A program made the translations under genes and the position numbers. Under the pieces are notes generated by a model. That model had not been told where the DNA came from, made no database searches, and was given only the letters and a program-made list of their open reading frames with translations. Shown in pieces: positions 29,500-38,094 of a stretch of DNA of 64,000 bases. Position 1 is the stretch's first letter. Every line of letters begins with the position of its first letter. The stretch is from Luteimonas wenzhouensis (GTDB taxonomy: Bacteria; Pseudomonadota; Gammaproteobacteria; Xanthomonadales; Xanthomonadaceae). Location: assembly GCF_007859305.1 (NCBI RefSeq), contig NZ_VOHE01000002.1:434001-498000 (forward strand). The letters are read 5' to 3'.

Positions 29500-29880
29500 T
29501 CAGCCGACGTCCAGGTCCCGAGTGTCTTGCATGGATTCACGGCTTGCCGCTGACTCCCGAGCCAACGCCCGGGCCAGGGGCTGGAGGTCGTCGATCGCCC
29601 GCGGGCGCACTACCCGCGCCTGCTCCTCGCCGTCGCGCAGCAGCACCAGGGTCGGCCACAGCTTCACCCCGAAGGCGCGGCCGAGCGGCCGGCCCTTGCC
29701 GTCCTCGACCTTGACGTGGGTGACGTCGTCGCGGCCTTCCAGCAGCGCGCGCAGCGGCGGCTGCGCCGCGCGGCAGTGCCCGCACCAGGGCGCGCCGAAT
29801 TCCAGCAGCAGCAGCCCCGGCGCGGCCTCGAGTTCGGCCCGTGCCGGTGCGCGCGTCGCGAACTCCTCGCAATAGCTCAT
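29500..29880 (-). CDS. thioredoxin-family protein (WCGHC)
   Basis: 126 residues, cytoplasmic. Thioredoxin fold with active site APWCGHCRAAQPPL near residue 32, partner-strand VTHVKVEDGKG and cis-Pro in GVKLWPTLVLLRDG near 78. A CGHC active site is more oxidising than the CGPC of classical thioredoxin. Upstream in-frame sequence overlaps the catalase 3' region and is excluded. It lies 124 bp downstream of the manganese catalase gene on the same strand and may share its oxidative-stress expression. Confidence 0.9.
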   Translation of the reverse strand: MSYCEEFATRAPARAELEAAPGLLLLEFGAPWCGHCRAAQPPLRALLEGRDDVTHVKVEDGKGRPLGRAFGVKLWPTLVLLRDGEEQARVVRPRAIDDLQPLARALARESAASRESMQDTRDLDVG

Positions 29881-30004
29881 GCGTTCTCCTGCGGCGCGTG
29901 CCGTGCACTGTGGGCGACCACGCCCATCCGCCACCATTGGACCAGCGATCCCGTTGCGACCGGAAGCCCGGCGCGCCACGGCGCCGGGCGGTCGCCCACG
30001 CGGC

Positions 30005-30991
30005 CTACCTGCCGCGCGCGGGTTTCTTCTTCGCCGCCGGCCTCTTCTTCGCCGGGGCCGGGGCGGGCACGTCGTCCTGCTCCAGGTCGAGCCGCAGCTT
30101 GGGCGTGCGCGCCATCGTGTCCTCGGACTTGCCCAGCTCGATGCCGGTGACCGGATTGACCTGCGGATCGGACGCGGTGCGCTCGGCCATCGCCACCACC
30201 ACCCGCCTCTGCGCCGCCGGCAGGCGCACGCTGGCGCTGCCGTCGCCGCCATCGACCGCGGTGAAGCGCTCGGGGTCGCTGACGTAGTCGAAGTTCTCGT
30301 CGCTGTTCCACGGGCCGCGCATGTCGCCCTCGCCCTGCGAGGTGTTGACGTACATCTCCTGGAACTCGGGCATGCCCGGCAGCTTGCCCGGGGGGAAGTT
30401 GGGCTCGATCGCGTGCAGCGCCTTCTCGAACGACTTCAGGTGCGCCATCTCGCGCGTCATCAGGAAGGTCAGCGCATCGCGCACGCCGGGATCGGCGGTG
30501 ACGTTGATCAGGCGTTCGTACACGATCTTCGCGCGCGCCTCGGCGGCGATGTTCGAACGCAGGTCGGCGGTGGGTTCGCCGATGCTGTCGATGTAGCCCG
30601 CGGTCCACAGCTGGCCGCCGGAATTGATCAGCGCCGGGCCGCCGCCGTACAGCACCTGGGTCAGGTGCGAGTCGTTGCCCGCGCCCTGCAGCGAACGGAA
30701 CAGCTCGCCCTCCTCCTCCACCGCCTCGGCCAGCCGGCCCTTGGCGCCCTTGTTGAGCATGGCCACGAGCGAACCGATCACCTCCAGGTGGCTCAGCTCC
30801 TCGGTGGCGATGTCGATCAGCATGTCCTTGCGGCCTGGATCGTCCTCGGCGATGCCCTGGGTGAAGTAGCGCATCGCCGCCGCCAGTTCGCCCTGCGGGC
30901 CGCCGAACTGCTCGAGCAGCAGGTTGGCCAGGGCAGGGTTGGGGTCGTTGACGCGCACGGTGTACTGCAGCCGCTTGTTGTGGGTGAACAC
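30005..30991 (-). CDS. manganese catalase
   Basis: 328 residues. Ferritin-like four-helix fold with di-manganese ligands in YFTQG...AEDDP, ATEELSHLEVIG (Glu and His, near 66-69), AARAKIVYERL-type helix and TREMAHLKSFEKAL (Glu and His, near 178-181). Disproportionates hydrogen peroxide without haem. The family body ends near residue 290. The last 35 residues form a Pro/Ala/Lys tail (PAPAPAKKRPAAKKKPARGR) resembling DNA-binding histone-like tails, which is unusual. Preceded by a small Pro-rich ORF. Confidence 0.95.
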   Translation of the reverse strand: MFTHNKRLQYTVRVNDPNPALANLLLEQFGGPQGELAAAMRYFTQGIAEDDPGRKDMLIDIATEELSHLEVIGSLVAMLNKGAKGRLAEAVEEEGELFRSLQGAGNDSHLTQVLYGGGPALINSGGQLWTAGYIDSIGEPTADLRSNIAAEARAKIVYERLINVTADPGVRDALTFLMTREMAHLKSFEKALHAIEPNFPPGKLPGMPEFQEMYVNTSQGEGDMRGPWNSDENFDYVSDPERFTAVDGGDGSASVRLPAAQRRVVVAMAERTASDPQVNPVTGIELGKSEDTMARTPKLRLDLEQDDVPAPAPAKKRPAAKKKPARGR

Positions 30992-31035
30992 GGGGGACTC
31001 CTTGTCGCTGGGGAGGTGTGGGGAAGGCAGGCCGG

Positions 31036-31221
31036 TCAGTGGCCCTGCAGTTCGGGATCGCGTTCGGGGCCGGTGGGCGGATCGTGGCCGACGCCGCCCT
31101 GCGCAGGCGGGCTGTGCGGCACCTTGCGCGGGTCGCGCCTGCGGCGTGGGCTGACAGGCAAGGGCGCCGGCTCGAATTCGCGCGCGGGCGCCTCGCCGGG
31201 CGTGCGGGGAATGCGGGCCAT
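31036..31221 (-). CDS. small Pro/Arg-rich hypothetical protein
   Basis: 61 residues, hydrophilic, no membrane segment (MARIPRTPGEAPAREF at the start, GHDPPTGPERDPELQGH at the end). The ATG at 31221 has AGGA six bases upstream. It lies 44 bp before the manganese catalase gene on the same strand, which supports a shared transcript. No family recognised; base composition alone could produce such a frame, so the call is tentative. Confidence 0.45.
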   Translation of the reverse strand: MARIPRTPGEAPAREFEPAPLPVSPRRRRDPRKVPHSPPAQGGVGHDPPTGPERDPELQGH

Positions 31222-31316
31222 GCGGGTTCCTGCAAGGGCGAGGCGCCTACCGTGCACGCGCACGGATGCAGGCCGCGTGATGCGGATTCAGCGAAGTGAC
31301 GGGCGCGCGCCCGGGG

Positions 31317-32777
31317 CTACGACTGCGGCCGCGATTCGGGCTTGGGCTCGGCCACCTCGCGGCCGGCCTGCGCGCGGCCGGCCATCTGCGCGGCGGCGTC
31401 GGGTCGGAGCTGGCGCATCTGCCAAGCCGACCCCATCGACAGCAGGCCCACGGTGAGGAAGGCGAAGGTGAAGTTGATCGCCGCGTCCTCGCCGCGCCCG
31501 GTAATCGCCCCGGCCAGGCTGAGCGCGAAGCCGCCGAGGGTCACGCCCAGCGCGAGCGCCAGCTGCTGCGCCATCGCCGCCAGGCTGCTGGCCTGGCTCA
31601 TGCGCGCCTGGTCGATGTCGGCGTAGGCGAGCGCGTTGAGGCTGGTGAACTGCAGCGACCGCAGGAAGCCGCTCGCGAGCAGCACGCCGACCATCAGCGC
31701 GTACGGCGTGTCGGCGCGGAACAGCCCGAACCCGCACAGCAGCAGCGAGGCGGCAAGCCCGTTCCACAGCAGCACGGGACGGAAGCCCACCCGGTGCAGG
31801 ATCGCCGGCGCCACCGTCTTCATCACCATCGCTCCTGCGGTGGACGTGAAGGTGACCAGGCCCGATTCGAGCGGGTCGAGGCCGAACGAGAGCTGCAGCA
31901 TCAGCGGCAGCAGGAACGGGGTGGCGCCGGTACCGATGCGGAACAGGGCACCACCCAGCACCGAGATGCGGTAGGTCGGCACGCGCAGCAGGTCCATGCG
32001 CAGCAGCGGGTGCGGATGCCGCCACGCATGCCGCACGTACAGCGCCATCAGCCCCGTGCCGGCGAGCGCGCATGCCGCCAGCGCCAGGCCGGGCACCAGG
32101 CCGCTGCCGATCGCCGACAACGCGAACATCGCCAGCGACAGCCCGCCGGCCGACAGCGCGAACCCGCGCAGATCCAGCGGCCGCACCGCCTGTCGCAGCT
32201 CGGGGATGTGGCGCCATGCCAGCCACATGCCCAGCGCGCCCATCGGCAGGTTCACCAGGAAGATCAACCGCCAATGGGTGTAGGTGGTGATCGCGCCGCC
32301 CACCACCGGCCCGAGCATCGGCCCGAGCAGGGCCGGCACGGTCAGCCAGCTCAGCGCCCGCACCAGCTCCGACTTTTCCACGCTGCGCAGCAGCACCAGC
32401 CGCCCGACCGGGACCATCATCGCCCCGCCCACGCCCTGCACGAACCGGCCGGCCACCAGTTGCCCGAGCCCGCTGCTGGCCGCGCAGCCCAGGGAGCCGA
32501 CCAGGAACACGCCGATCGCCGCCATGAACACGCGTCGCGCGCCGAACCGGTCGGCCACCCAGCCGCTGACCGGGATGAACACCGCCAACGCCAGCATGTA
32601 GGCGGTCAACGCCAGCTTCAGCGCCACCGGCTCCACTCCCAGGTCGGCAGCGATCTGCGGCAGCGAGGTCGAGATCGCTGTCGAGTCCATGTTCTCGATG
32701 AACAGCGCGGTGGCGATGATCAGCGGCAGCAGGCGATGCGGTGGCAATGGAACCTCGCGCGGCAAGCGGCTGTGCAT
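31317..32777 (-). CDS. DHA2-family (EmrB-like) MFS multidrug transporter
   Basis: 486 residues with about 14 predicted helices. The first has IIATALFIENMDSTAISTSLPQI, the DHA2 motif D1, followed by motif A (GWVADRFGARRVFMAA) and motif C (ALLGPMLGPVVGGAITTY). The N-terminus is cytoplasmic and the C-terminal tail is charged. It is an inner-membrane drug:H+ antiporter by family. No EmrA-like periplasmic adaptor is adjacent, so it probably works alone. The start at 32777 has no clear ribosome site; an internal ATG at 32690 is too far in. Confidence 0.92.
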   Translation of the reverse strand: MHSRLPREVPLPPHRLLPLIIATALFIENMDSTAISTSLPQIAADLGVEPVALKLALTAYMLALAVFIPVSGWVADRFGARRVFMAAIGVFLVGSLGCAASSGLGQLVAGRFVQGVGGAMMVPVGRLVLLRSVEKSELVRALSWLTVPALLGPMLGPVVGGAITTYTHWRLIFLVNLPMGALGMWLAWRHIPELRQAVRPLDLRGFALSAGGLSLAMFALSAIGSGLVPGLALAACALAGTGLMALYVRHAWRHPHPLLRMDLLRVPTYRISVLGGALFRIGTGATPFLLPLMLQLSFGLDPLESGLVTFTSTAGAMVMKTVAPAILHRVGFRPVLLWNGLAASLLLCGFGLFRADTPYALMVGVLLASGFLRSLQFTSLNALAYADIDQARMSQASSLAAMAQQLALALGVTLGGFALSLAGAITGRGEDAAINFTFAFLTVGLLSMGSAWQMRQLRPDAAAQMAGRAQAGREVAEPKPESRPQS

Positions 32778-32962
32778 TGTCGCCGGTCGCCGCGCATGGC
32801 GGCGTGTCCGGGCTGGTGGGGCGCGGACGATTCAGCCATCTGAACCCGCCCGCCTGCACTCTTCACGGCGCGCTCCCCCGGCGAACTGCAGAGTGGGTGC
32901 GCTCCCCGCGGTCGCCCAGGCCCCGGCGCCCTCCCCTCTTGAAAACCAAGGACGCAGTCCCC

Positions 32963-33352
32963 ATGTCCGCCCCCATGGAAGATTCCACAGCCGCGTCACT
33001 GCACGCATCCGCTGCAGGCTCGCGCGCCCTTCCGGCTTCGCCGCATGCGCGCAGCATCCTGGACGAATGCGTGGACGAATTCACCCGCCGGCTGCAGGCC
33101 TGCCTGGCCCTGCCCGATGACGACGACCGGTTCTGGGAGCGGGTGCGCGGCGATATCCGCGCACTGCGCGCGCGCTGCCAGCCCGGGGATGCCTTCGCCT
33201 TCGAGCTCAAGGCCGCCAGGGTGCTGGCCGAGTATGGCTTCACCGCCTACCCGCCCGAACTGATGTCGTCGCTGCCGGTCGCGCCCGACGCGGCCCCGCA
33301 GCCGCGCGCGTTCACCCTGCCGCCGCGTGGTCCGGGCAGCCGCGCCGCCTGA
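32963..33352 (+). CDS. hypothetical protein
   Basis: 129 residues, predicted soluble. An N-terminal Ala/Ser stretch is followed by a helical acidic domain (SILDECVDEFTRRLQACLAL, DDDDRFWERVRGDIRALRARC) and a Pro-rich tail. AAGGA lies 11 bases before the ATG. Codon use is like its neighbours. No family recognised. Followed after 69 bp by another small forward gene and then the spermidine-synthase-like gene. Confidence 0.6.
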   Translation: MSAPMEDSTAASLHASAAGSRALPASPHARSILDECVDEFTRRLQACLALPDDDDRFWERVRGDIRALRARCQPGDAFAFELKAARVLAEYGFTAYPPELMSSLPVAPDAAPQPRAFTLPPRGPGSRAA

Positions 33353-33421
33353 GCCGCCGGCCATCGCTGCGCCGGCCTGGCGCGGACGCCGGATGCCGGC
33401 TCCCCCAACCGGACGCCTGCG

Positions 33422-33619
33422 ATGACCACGCCACTCGGGGACGCGCCGCTGCGCCGCGAACTGGAACTCGACGGCCGTCCCTACACCCTGCGGATCGACC
33501 GCGAGGGCCTGAAACTCGCGCCCAAGGGCCACCGCCGCGGAGTGGAACTGCGCTGGCAGGACCTGGTCAGCGGCGATGCCGCCCTGGCCACCGCGCTGCG
33601 CGCCTCGCTGCAGGACTGA
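33422..33619 (+). CDS. small hypothetical protein
   Basis: 65 residues, soluble, beta-rich pattern (LRRELELDGRPYTLRIDREG, LKLAPKGHRRGVELRWQDLV) ending in a short helix (ALATALRASLQD). The alternation and strong third-position GC support coding. The composition is reminiscent of small conserved xanthomonad proteins of unknown role. No function can be assigned. Confidence 0.6.
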   Translation: MTTPLGDAPLRRELELDGRPYTLRIDREGLKLAPKGHRRGVELRWQDLVSGDAALATALRASLQD

Positions 33620-33756
33620 ACCCCCGCCGCACCGCGCAGGCGTGCCCGATCGTTGCGAAAACGGCGCTTCAGCGATCCGGATCCGGCCAAGACTTGCACC
33701 CCCCGCCCCCAGCCGCGAGGATGGGGACTGTTCCATCCCATCGACCAGGAGTCCCG

Positions 33757-34518
33757 ATGCACGCATTGACCGGCCAACGCGCCGGATTCCAGCCCCATCC
33801 CGCGCCGTCCGCACCGGCCCCGTCCAACGTCCTGGCCGACGAGCATACCGGCCTGCAGCACGTGCTGGTCACCCGCCATCCACATTTCGGCGGCCAGCTG
33901 TTCCTCGACGACGACCTCCAGATCTCCGAATCCGACACCGCCTACGGCGTGGCCATGACCAGCCCGCTGCTGGAGCTCGAGCGCCCGGCGCGCGTGGCCA
34001 TCCTCGGCGGCGGCGATGGCGGCGTGCTCAACGAGCTGCTGCGCACGTTCGCGCCGCTCGACGCGGTGCCTTCCGAGCTCACCATGGTCGAGATCGACCG
34101 CCGGGTGATGGAGCTGTCCCGCGAGCACCTGCCGGCCCTGTGCGGCGACGCCTTCGACAGTCCGCACGCCAACATCGTGGTCGGCGACGCGTTCGCCTGG
34201 ATCGCGCAGGCGCGCGACCTCGACGCGGTGATCTACGACCTGACCATGGACCCGGTGCGCGAAGGCCAGAGCCGCGCCGACTTCATCTCCGGCATCGTCG
34301 CCCACATGGCGCGCGCACTGCGCCCCGGCGGCGTGTTGAGCATGCAGTGCTGCGGACACGGCCTGCGCGACGCCGACGACCGCGCCACCCGCCGCGAACT
34401 GCTGCCGCTGATCCGCGAGGCGGTGGACGTGCATTTCACCGACCGCTGCGAGCAGAGCGTGCTGGTGCCCTCCTACCGCGACCTGTGGACCTTCCTCAGC
34501 GCGCGGAAGCCGGCGTAA
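33757..34518 (+). CDS. spermidine synthase-like methyltransferase-fold protein
   Basis: 253 residues. Aminopropyltransferase core: beta-hairpin N-terminus (TRHPHFGGQLFLDDDLQISE), the nucleotide loop VAILGGGDGGVLNELLR (near 88), the acidic MVEIDRRVMEL and GDAFAWI. The usual DEFIYHEM-type stretch reads SDTAYGVAMTSP, and the catalytic DxxDP appears as DLTMDP. It may therefore bind a different acceptor from putrescine. ATG at 33757 with CCAGGAG upstream. Its last 23 bp overlap the convergent MATE gene tail. Product identity is uncertain beyond the SpeE superfamily. Confidence 0.8.
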   Translation: MHALTGQRAGFQPHPAPSAPAPSNVLADEHTGLQHVLVTRHPHFGGQLFLDDDLQISESDTAYGVAMTSPLLELERPARVAILGGGDGGVLNELLRTFAPLDAVPSELTMVEIDRRVMELSREHLPALCGDAFDSPHANIVVGDAFAWIAQARDLDAVIYDLTMDPVREGQSRADFISGIVAHMARALRPGGVLSMQCCGHGLRDADDRATRRELLPLIREAVDVHFTDRCEQSVLVPSYRDLWTFLSARKPA

Positions 34519-35845
34519 GGGTCCGCGCCAGGCGGCGGTAGCCGGGCAGCAGCGCCAGCGCCCGCGCCACCACGAACACCACGAAGGCCGCCCACAGGCC
34601 GTGGTTGCCCCACAGCGCCGCCGCCGGCCAGGCGCACAGCACGAACGCCGCCAGCGAGACCATCGACGCGTTGCGCATCGCGCGCGTCCAGGTGGCGCCG
34701 ATGAAGATGCCGTCGAGCTGGAAGGCGGCGACCGACAACAGCACGTACAGCCCGGTCCAGGGCAGGAAGGCCCGCGCGGTGGCCGCCACGTCCGGCAGCG
34801 AGGTCAGCAGCGCCACCATCGCGCCGCCCGCCAGCCAGATCGCCAGCGCCAGCACGACGGCAGTGGCCGCGGCCAGCTCGCTCGACACCCGCACCACGCG
34901 CTGCAGCCGCGCCCGGTCGCGCGCACCCGCCGCCGCGCCAACCTGGGCCTCGGCCACGAACGCGTAGCCGTCGAGGAAGAACGCGCTGAACGACACCAGC
35001 TGCAGCAACAGGTGGTTGGCGGCCAGGGTCGTGTCGCCCAGCCGCGCGCCCTGGCTGGCGAACCAGCCGAACCCGGCGAGCAGGCACAGCGTGCGCACCA
35101 TGATGTCGCCGTTGGCCGCCATCATCCGCCGCAGCCGCGCGGCGTCGCGCAGCCGTGCCCATGGCACGAACGCAGCACCGTCGACATGCCGCTCCCGCAG
35201 CATGCGCCACAGCACCCACGCCGCCACCGCGCAGGTGCTCCATTCGGCAATCGCCGTGCCCAGTCCGATCCCGCGCGCGCCCATCCCGAGCACGCCGGCG
35301 AAATACACGTCGAGCACCGCGTTGAGCCCGTTGAGCAGCAGCTGCACCAGCAGCAGGGTGCGGCCATGCCCCAGCCCGATCAACGCGCCGCTGAAGGCGT
35401 ACAGCGCCAGTGCCGCGGGCGCCCCCCAGATCCGCGCCTGGAAGTACGCCGTGCCCTGCGCGGCGACGAGGTCGCTGGCGTCCATCGCCGCGAACCAGCC
35501 CACCGCCAGCGGCCACTGCGCCAGCACCAGGCAGACCCCCAACCCGGCCCCCAGCAGCAGCGAACGCGCCAGCGTCGCCCGCACCTCGGCTTCGTCGCCC
35601 GCACCGTCGGCCTGGGCGATGAAGCCGGTGGTGGCCATGCGCAGGAAGCCGAAGCTCCAGTAAATGAAGTTGAACAGCAGCGCGCCGAGCGCCAGCGCCC
35701 CGAGACCGGCGGTGCTGCCGTAGTGGCCGATGACCGCGGTATCCACCAGCCCCAGCAGCGGCACCGAGGCATTGGCCAGGATGATCGGCCAGGCCTGCCG
35801 GGCGATGCCGGTGTGCGTGATCGCGGGTGGGGACGCGGTCTGCAT
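34496..35845 (-). CDS. MATE family efflux transporter (DinF-like)
   Basis: 449 residues, about 12 helices. First helix region IARQAWPIILANASVPLLGLVDTAVIGHYG is typical of DinF-group MATE antiporters; the second half-repeat begins MMAANGDIMVRTLCLLAGF. It would export cationic drugs or siderophore-like compounds using Na+ or H+. The start is ATG 35845 (MQTASPP); longer frames add a Cys/His-rich extension without homology. Convergent overlap of 23 bp with the preceding forward gene. Confidence 0.9.
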   Translation of the reverse strand: MQTASPPAITHTGIARQAWPIILANASVPLLGLVDTAVIGHYGSTAGLGALALGALLFNFIYWSFGFLRMATTGFIAQADGAGDEAEVRATLARSLLLGAGLGVCLVLAQWPLAVGWFAAMDASDLVAAQGTAYFQARIWGAPAALALYAFSGALIGLGHGRTLLLVQLLLNGLNAVLDVYFAGVLGMGARGIGLGTAIAEWSTCAVAAWVLWRMLRERHVDGAAFVPWARLRDAARLRRMMAANGDIMVRTLCLLAGFGWFASQGARLGDTTLAANHLLLQLVSFSAFFLDGYAFVAEAQVGAAAGARDRARLQRVVRVSSELAAATAVVLALAIWLAGGAMVALLTSLPDVAATARAFLPWTGLYVLLSVAAFQLDGIFIGATWTRAMRNASMVSLAAFVLCAWPAAALWGNHGLWAAFVVFVVARALALLPGYRRLARTLTPASAR

Positions 35846-35971
35846 CACGCCATGATGCAGCAGCCAGCGGGCGATGTGTGGGTCGGCGGAACAGCACGAG
35901 GCGCATTGTCCATGGCCAGCGGCACGTGGCGCGTGGCGCATGGCGTCTGCGTCAGGTTCCAGGCAGCCGTG

Positions 35972-36280
35972 CTACAGCCGCTCGACCTGCATCGCCCGCA
36001 CCAGTACCTCATCCTGGTCGAAGCGCTGCTCCAGCTGCCACCGGTAGTGCGCCCACCAGCCGTGGTCCAGATGCATCGCCATCACTTCCAGCAGCACCAC
36101 CTCGTCGCGCTGCACCGCGCCGTCGTCGTCCTCCCATGCCCCAAGCCCGGGCGAACGGACGAAGGCGGTGACGCCGCCGAACACCTCTGTCAGCTCGGCG
36201 CGTACCGCGTCGAACAGCGTCCGCGGAAAGGCGGCGCCGTCGTTGTCGCGGAGCGGGAGGAACAGCTGGACCAGGTGCAT
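35972..36280 (-). CDS. hypothetical protein (102 aa)
   Basis: Starts MHLVQLFLPLRDNDGAAFPR and ends QDEVLVRAMQVERL. The pattern VRAELTEVFGGVTAFVRSPGLGAW followed by VLLEVMAMHLDHGWWAHYR resembles small conserved proteins of the antibiotic-monooxygenase/dabb-like ferredoxin fold; that is inference. The ATG at 36280 is chosen because everything upstream in frame is repeat array. Same strand as the MATE gene, 126 bp upstream of it. Confidence 0.7.
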   Translation of the reverse strand: MHLVQLFLPLRDNDGAAFPRTLFDAVRAELTEVFGGVTAFVRSPGLGAWEDDDGAVQRDEVVLLEVMAMHLDHGWWAHYRWQLEQRFDQDEVLVRAMQVERL

Positions 36281-36378
36281 GGCGCGGGCGGCGTGCGGAT
36301 CGCCCCTAACATCGCACGGCGGGTGTTGTCGCGAGGTGGAACGCAGAGGCGGCAAGGTGCTGTTGCTTCGTTGCGGAT

Positions 36379-36962
36379 CCTCGCGTCGGACGCTGCCCCC
36401 CATCCCGGCCTTCCCCCGCATGCGGGGGAAGGAGCAGGGCGGCCCAGCCGCCTCCACGCCCGTGGCCCCCCTCCCCCGCCCGCGGGGGAGGGTTGGGGTG
36501 GGGGGCAAAGTCCGACCGCTGCGCCGCAAATCCTCGCGTCCGACACCGCCCCCATCCCGGCCTTCCCCCGCATGCGGGGGAAGGAGCAGGGCCTGCCCAG
36601 CCGCCTCCACGCCCGTGACCCCCTCCCCCGCCCGCGGGGGAGGGTTGAGGTGGGGGCAAAGTCCGACCGCTGCGCCGCAAGTCCTCGCGTCCGACACCGC
36701 CCCACCCCGGCCTTCCCCCGCATGCGGGGGAAGGAGCAGGGCCTGCCCAGTCACCTCCACGCCCGTGACACCCCCTCCCCCGCCCGCGGGGGAGGGTTGG
36801 GGTGGGGGCAAGGTCCGACCGCTGCGCCACAAGTCCTCGCGTCGGACGCGGCCCCCATCCCGGCCTTCCCCCGCATGCGGGGGAAAGAGCAGGGCGGCCC
36901 AGCCGCCTCCACTCCCGTGACACCCCCTCCCCCGCTAGCGGGGGAGGGCCGGGGTGGGGGCG
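36379..36962. repeat. four-copy array of ~152-bp palindromic repeat
   Basis: Tandem units begin with CCTCGCGTC at 36379, 36532, 36683 and 36835 (periods 153, 151, 152 bp). Each unit has CCTTCCCCCGCATGCGGGGGAAGG (or a one-base variant) and CCCTCCCCCGCCCGCGGGGGAGGG, joined by a spacer with CCTCCACGCCCGTGAC. Copies are highly similar, which implies recent amplification. Frames across the array give Pro/Ala/Gly-rich pseudo-proteins and are not annotated. The array fills the gap between a hypothetical gene and the glycine-zipper gene terminator. Confidence 0.93.
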
Positions 36963-36981
36963 AACCATGCCCCCGGCAACG

Positions 36982-37010
36982 AAAAAGGGCCCCGCAATCC
37001 GCGGGGCCCC
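36982..37010 (-). terminator. rho-independent terminator of the glycine-zipper gene
   Basis: On the reverse strand GGGGCCCCGCG, loop GATT-like, GCGGGGCCC, then TTTTT. It stands 26 bp after the stop of the gene at 37036 and before the 152-bp repeat array. Confidence 0.85.
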
Positions 37011-37035
37011 GGCCGCGCGCGAGGCGCGGCGCAAC

Positions 37036-37551
37036 TCAGCGGCCGTCGCCGTCCGCGTCGCCCGGCAACGCGCGCTCGACGCGGTGCCACGCGGCGCGGG
37101 TCGCGTCGCGTGCGCGGTCCCAGTCGAGGCGCGAATTACCGCGACCGCGCTCGTACTCGGCGCGCAGGTCCGGCTCGGCCTGCTCGAAGTCGCGGTCGGC
37201 GAACCGCGCGCGGCCTTCGTAACCGGTGCGGTAGGCCGGCGCATAGTCCTCGTAGCCGTACTGCGGATCGTGGTAGGTCTCGGCGCTGTAGTGCTCGCGC
37301 CAATAGGCGTCCTCGACCGTCGGGTTCACCCGTTCGGCCATCGACTTGCCGCCGAGCCCGCCGGCGATCGCGCCCACCGCCGCGCCTACCGCGGTGCCCA
37401 CCGGCCCGGCGACCGAGCCGACCGCCGCGCCCGCCACCCCACCCGCGGTCGCGCCCACGCCGGTGCCGACCGGGTGTGCGCCCGGGGTGCCGGTGATCGG
37501 ATCGCGGTTGGCGTCGCCGTGTGCATGCCTGTCGTCGTTCTGGTTCGTCAT
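37036..37551 (-). CDS. glycine-zipper domain protein
   Basis: 171 residues. A His/Asp-rich N-terminus is followed by a Gly/Ala zipper (TGVGATAGGVAGAAVGSVAG, then AVGAAVGAIAGGLGGK) over residues 28-75. A Tyr/Asp-rich C-terminal half follows (EDAYWREHYSAETYHDPQYG, YAPAYRTGYEGR). Gly-zipper segments associate with membranes, and such proteins in this family are usually stress-related; role unknown. Start 37551 has GGGAG seven bases upstream; an earlier ATG (37611) lacks one. Ends in a strong terminator. Confidence 0.8.
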   Translation of the reverse strand: MTNQNDDRHAHGDANRDPITGTPGAHPVGTGVGATAGGVAGAAVGSVAGPVGTAVGAAVGAIAGGLGGKSMAERVNPTVEDAYWREHYSAETYHDPQYGYEDYAPAYRTGYEGRARFADRDFEQAEPDLRAEYERGRGNSRLDWDRARDATRAAWHRVERALPGDADGDGR

Positions 37552-37761
37552 CGAAGTGCTCCCTGTCGGTGTGTCGTTGCGTGCGTCCGGCGGATGCCGG
37601 CCGACCGACAAGGTGCGCGCCGCGACGTGAGTAGCACGTGTGGCGCGCGGACTTTTTCCTGAATGCGTTTCCTGCGCGGATTCACCGACGTGCAGGTGGT
37701 GTTGTCGACCGGCAGGGGCAACGTCCGCCGCCTGCCACCTTGGCCAGGACGCTCGACCTCG

Positions 37762-38094
37762 TCAGCGCACCCGCCCACGCATCCATGGCGCAAGCGCGCG
37801 CAGCCAGCACGGCCGCCAGGCCAGCGCGAACGCGACCGCGAGCGCGGCGCCGCTGAGCGTCATGGCCCACACCAGGACCGCGATGCTCGCGTGGTCGGCG
37901 CCCAGGCACAGCACCAGCGCAAGCGCCACCGCCGCGGCACCGAGCGCGCGATGCAGCCGCAGCAGGCCTGCGGGCGCATTCCGCCCCCATGCCTGTTGCA
38001 CGTGCGCGGGCAACGAGAGCGCCAGCCAGCCCATCCCCGCCAGCGCGCAGGCGACGGCGGCCAACAGCAGCCACGCGCCGCTGGATTCATGCAT
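37762..38094 (-). CDS. DUF3325 family membrane protein
   Basis: 110 residues with three membrane helices (GAWLLLAAVACALAGMGWLA, LLRLHRALGAAAVALALVLC, IAVLVWAMTLSGAALAVAFAL). DUF3325 proteins accompany PepSY reductase-like and TonB receptor genes in iron operons; no biochemical role is established. It overlaps the end of the PepSY gene by 8 bp and is the last gene of the iron operon. Confidence 0.87.
   Translation of the reverse strand: MHESSGAWLLLAAVACALAGMGWLALSLPAHVQQAWGRNAPAGLLRLHRALGAAAVALALVLCLGADHASIAVLVWAMTLSGAALAVAFALAWRPCWLRALAPWMRGRVR

Noticed and set aside
36379..36962. CRISPR array
   Set aside because: Units of about 152 bp are nearly identical along their whole length, with no short repeat/unique spacer alternation and no cas genes nearby.
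36190..37244. Open frames running through the 36.4-36.9 kb repeat array
   Set aside because: The peptides are simple translations of the palindromic units (for example PACGGRPGWG) and vary with each repeat; only the 102-aa gene at 35972-36280 has non-repeat coding character.
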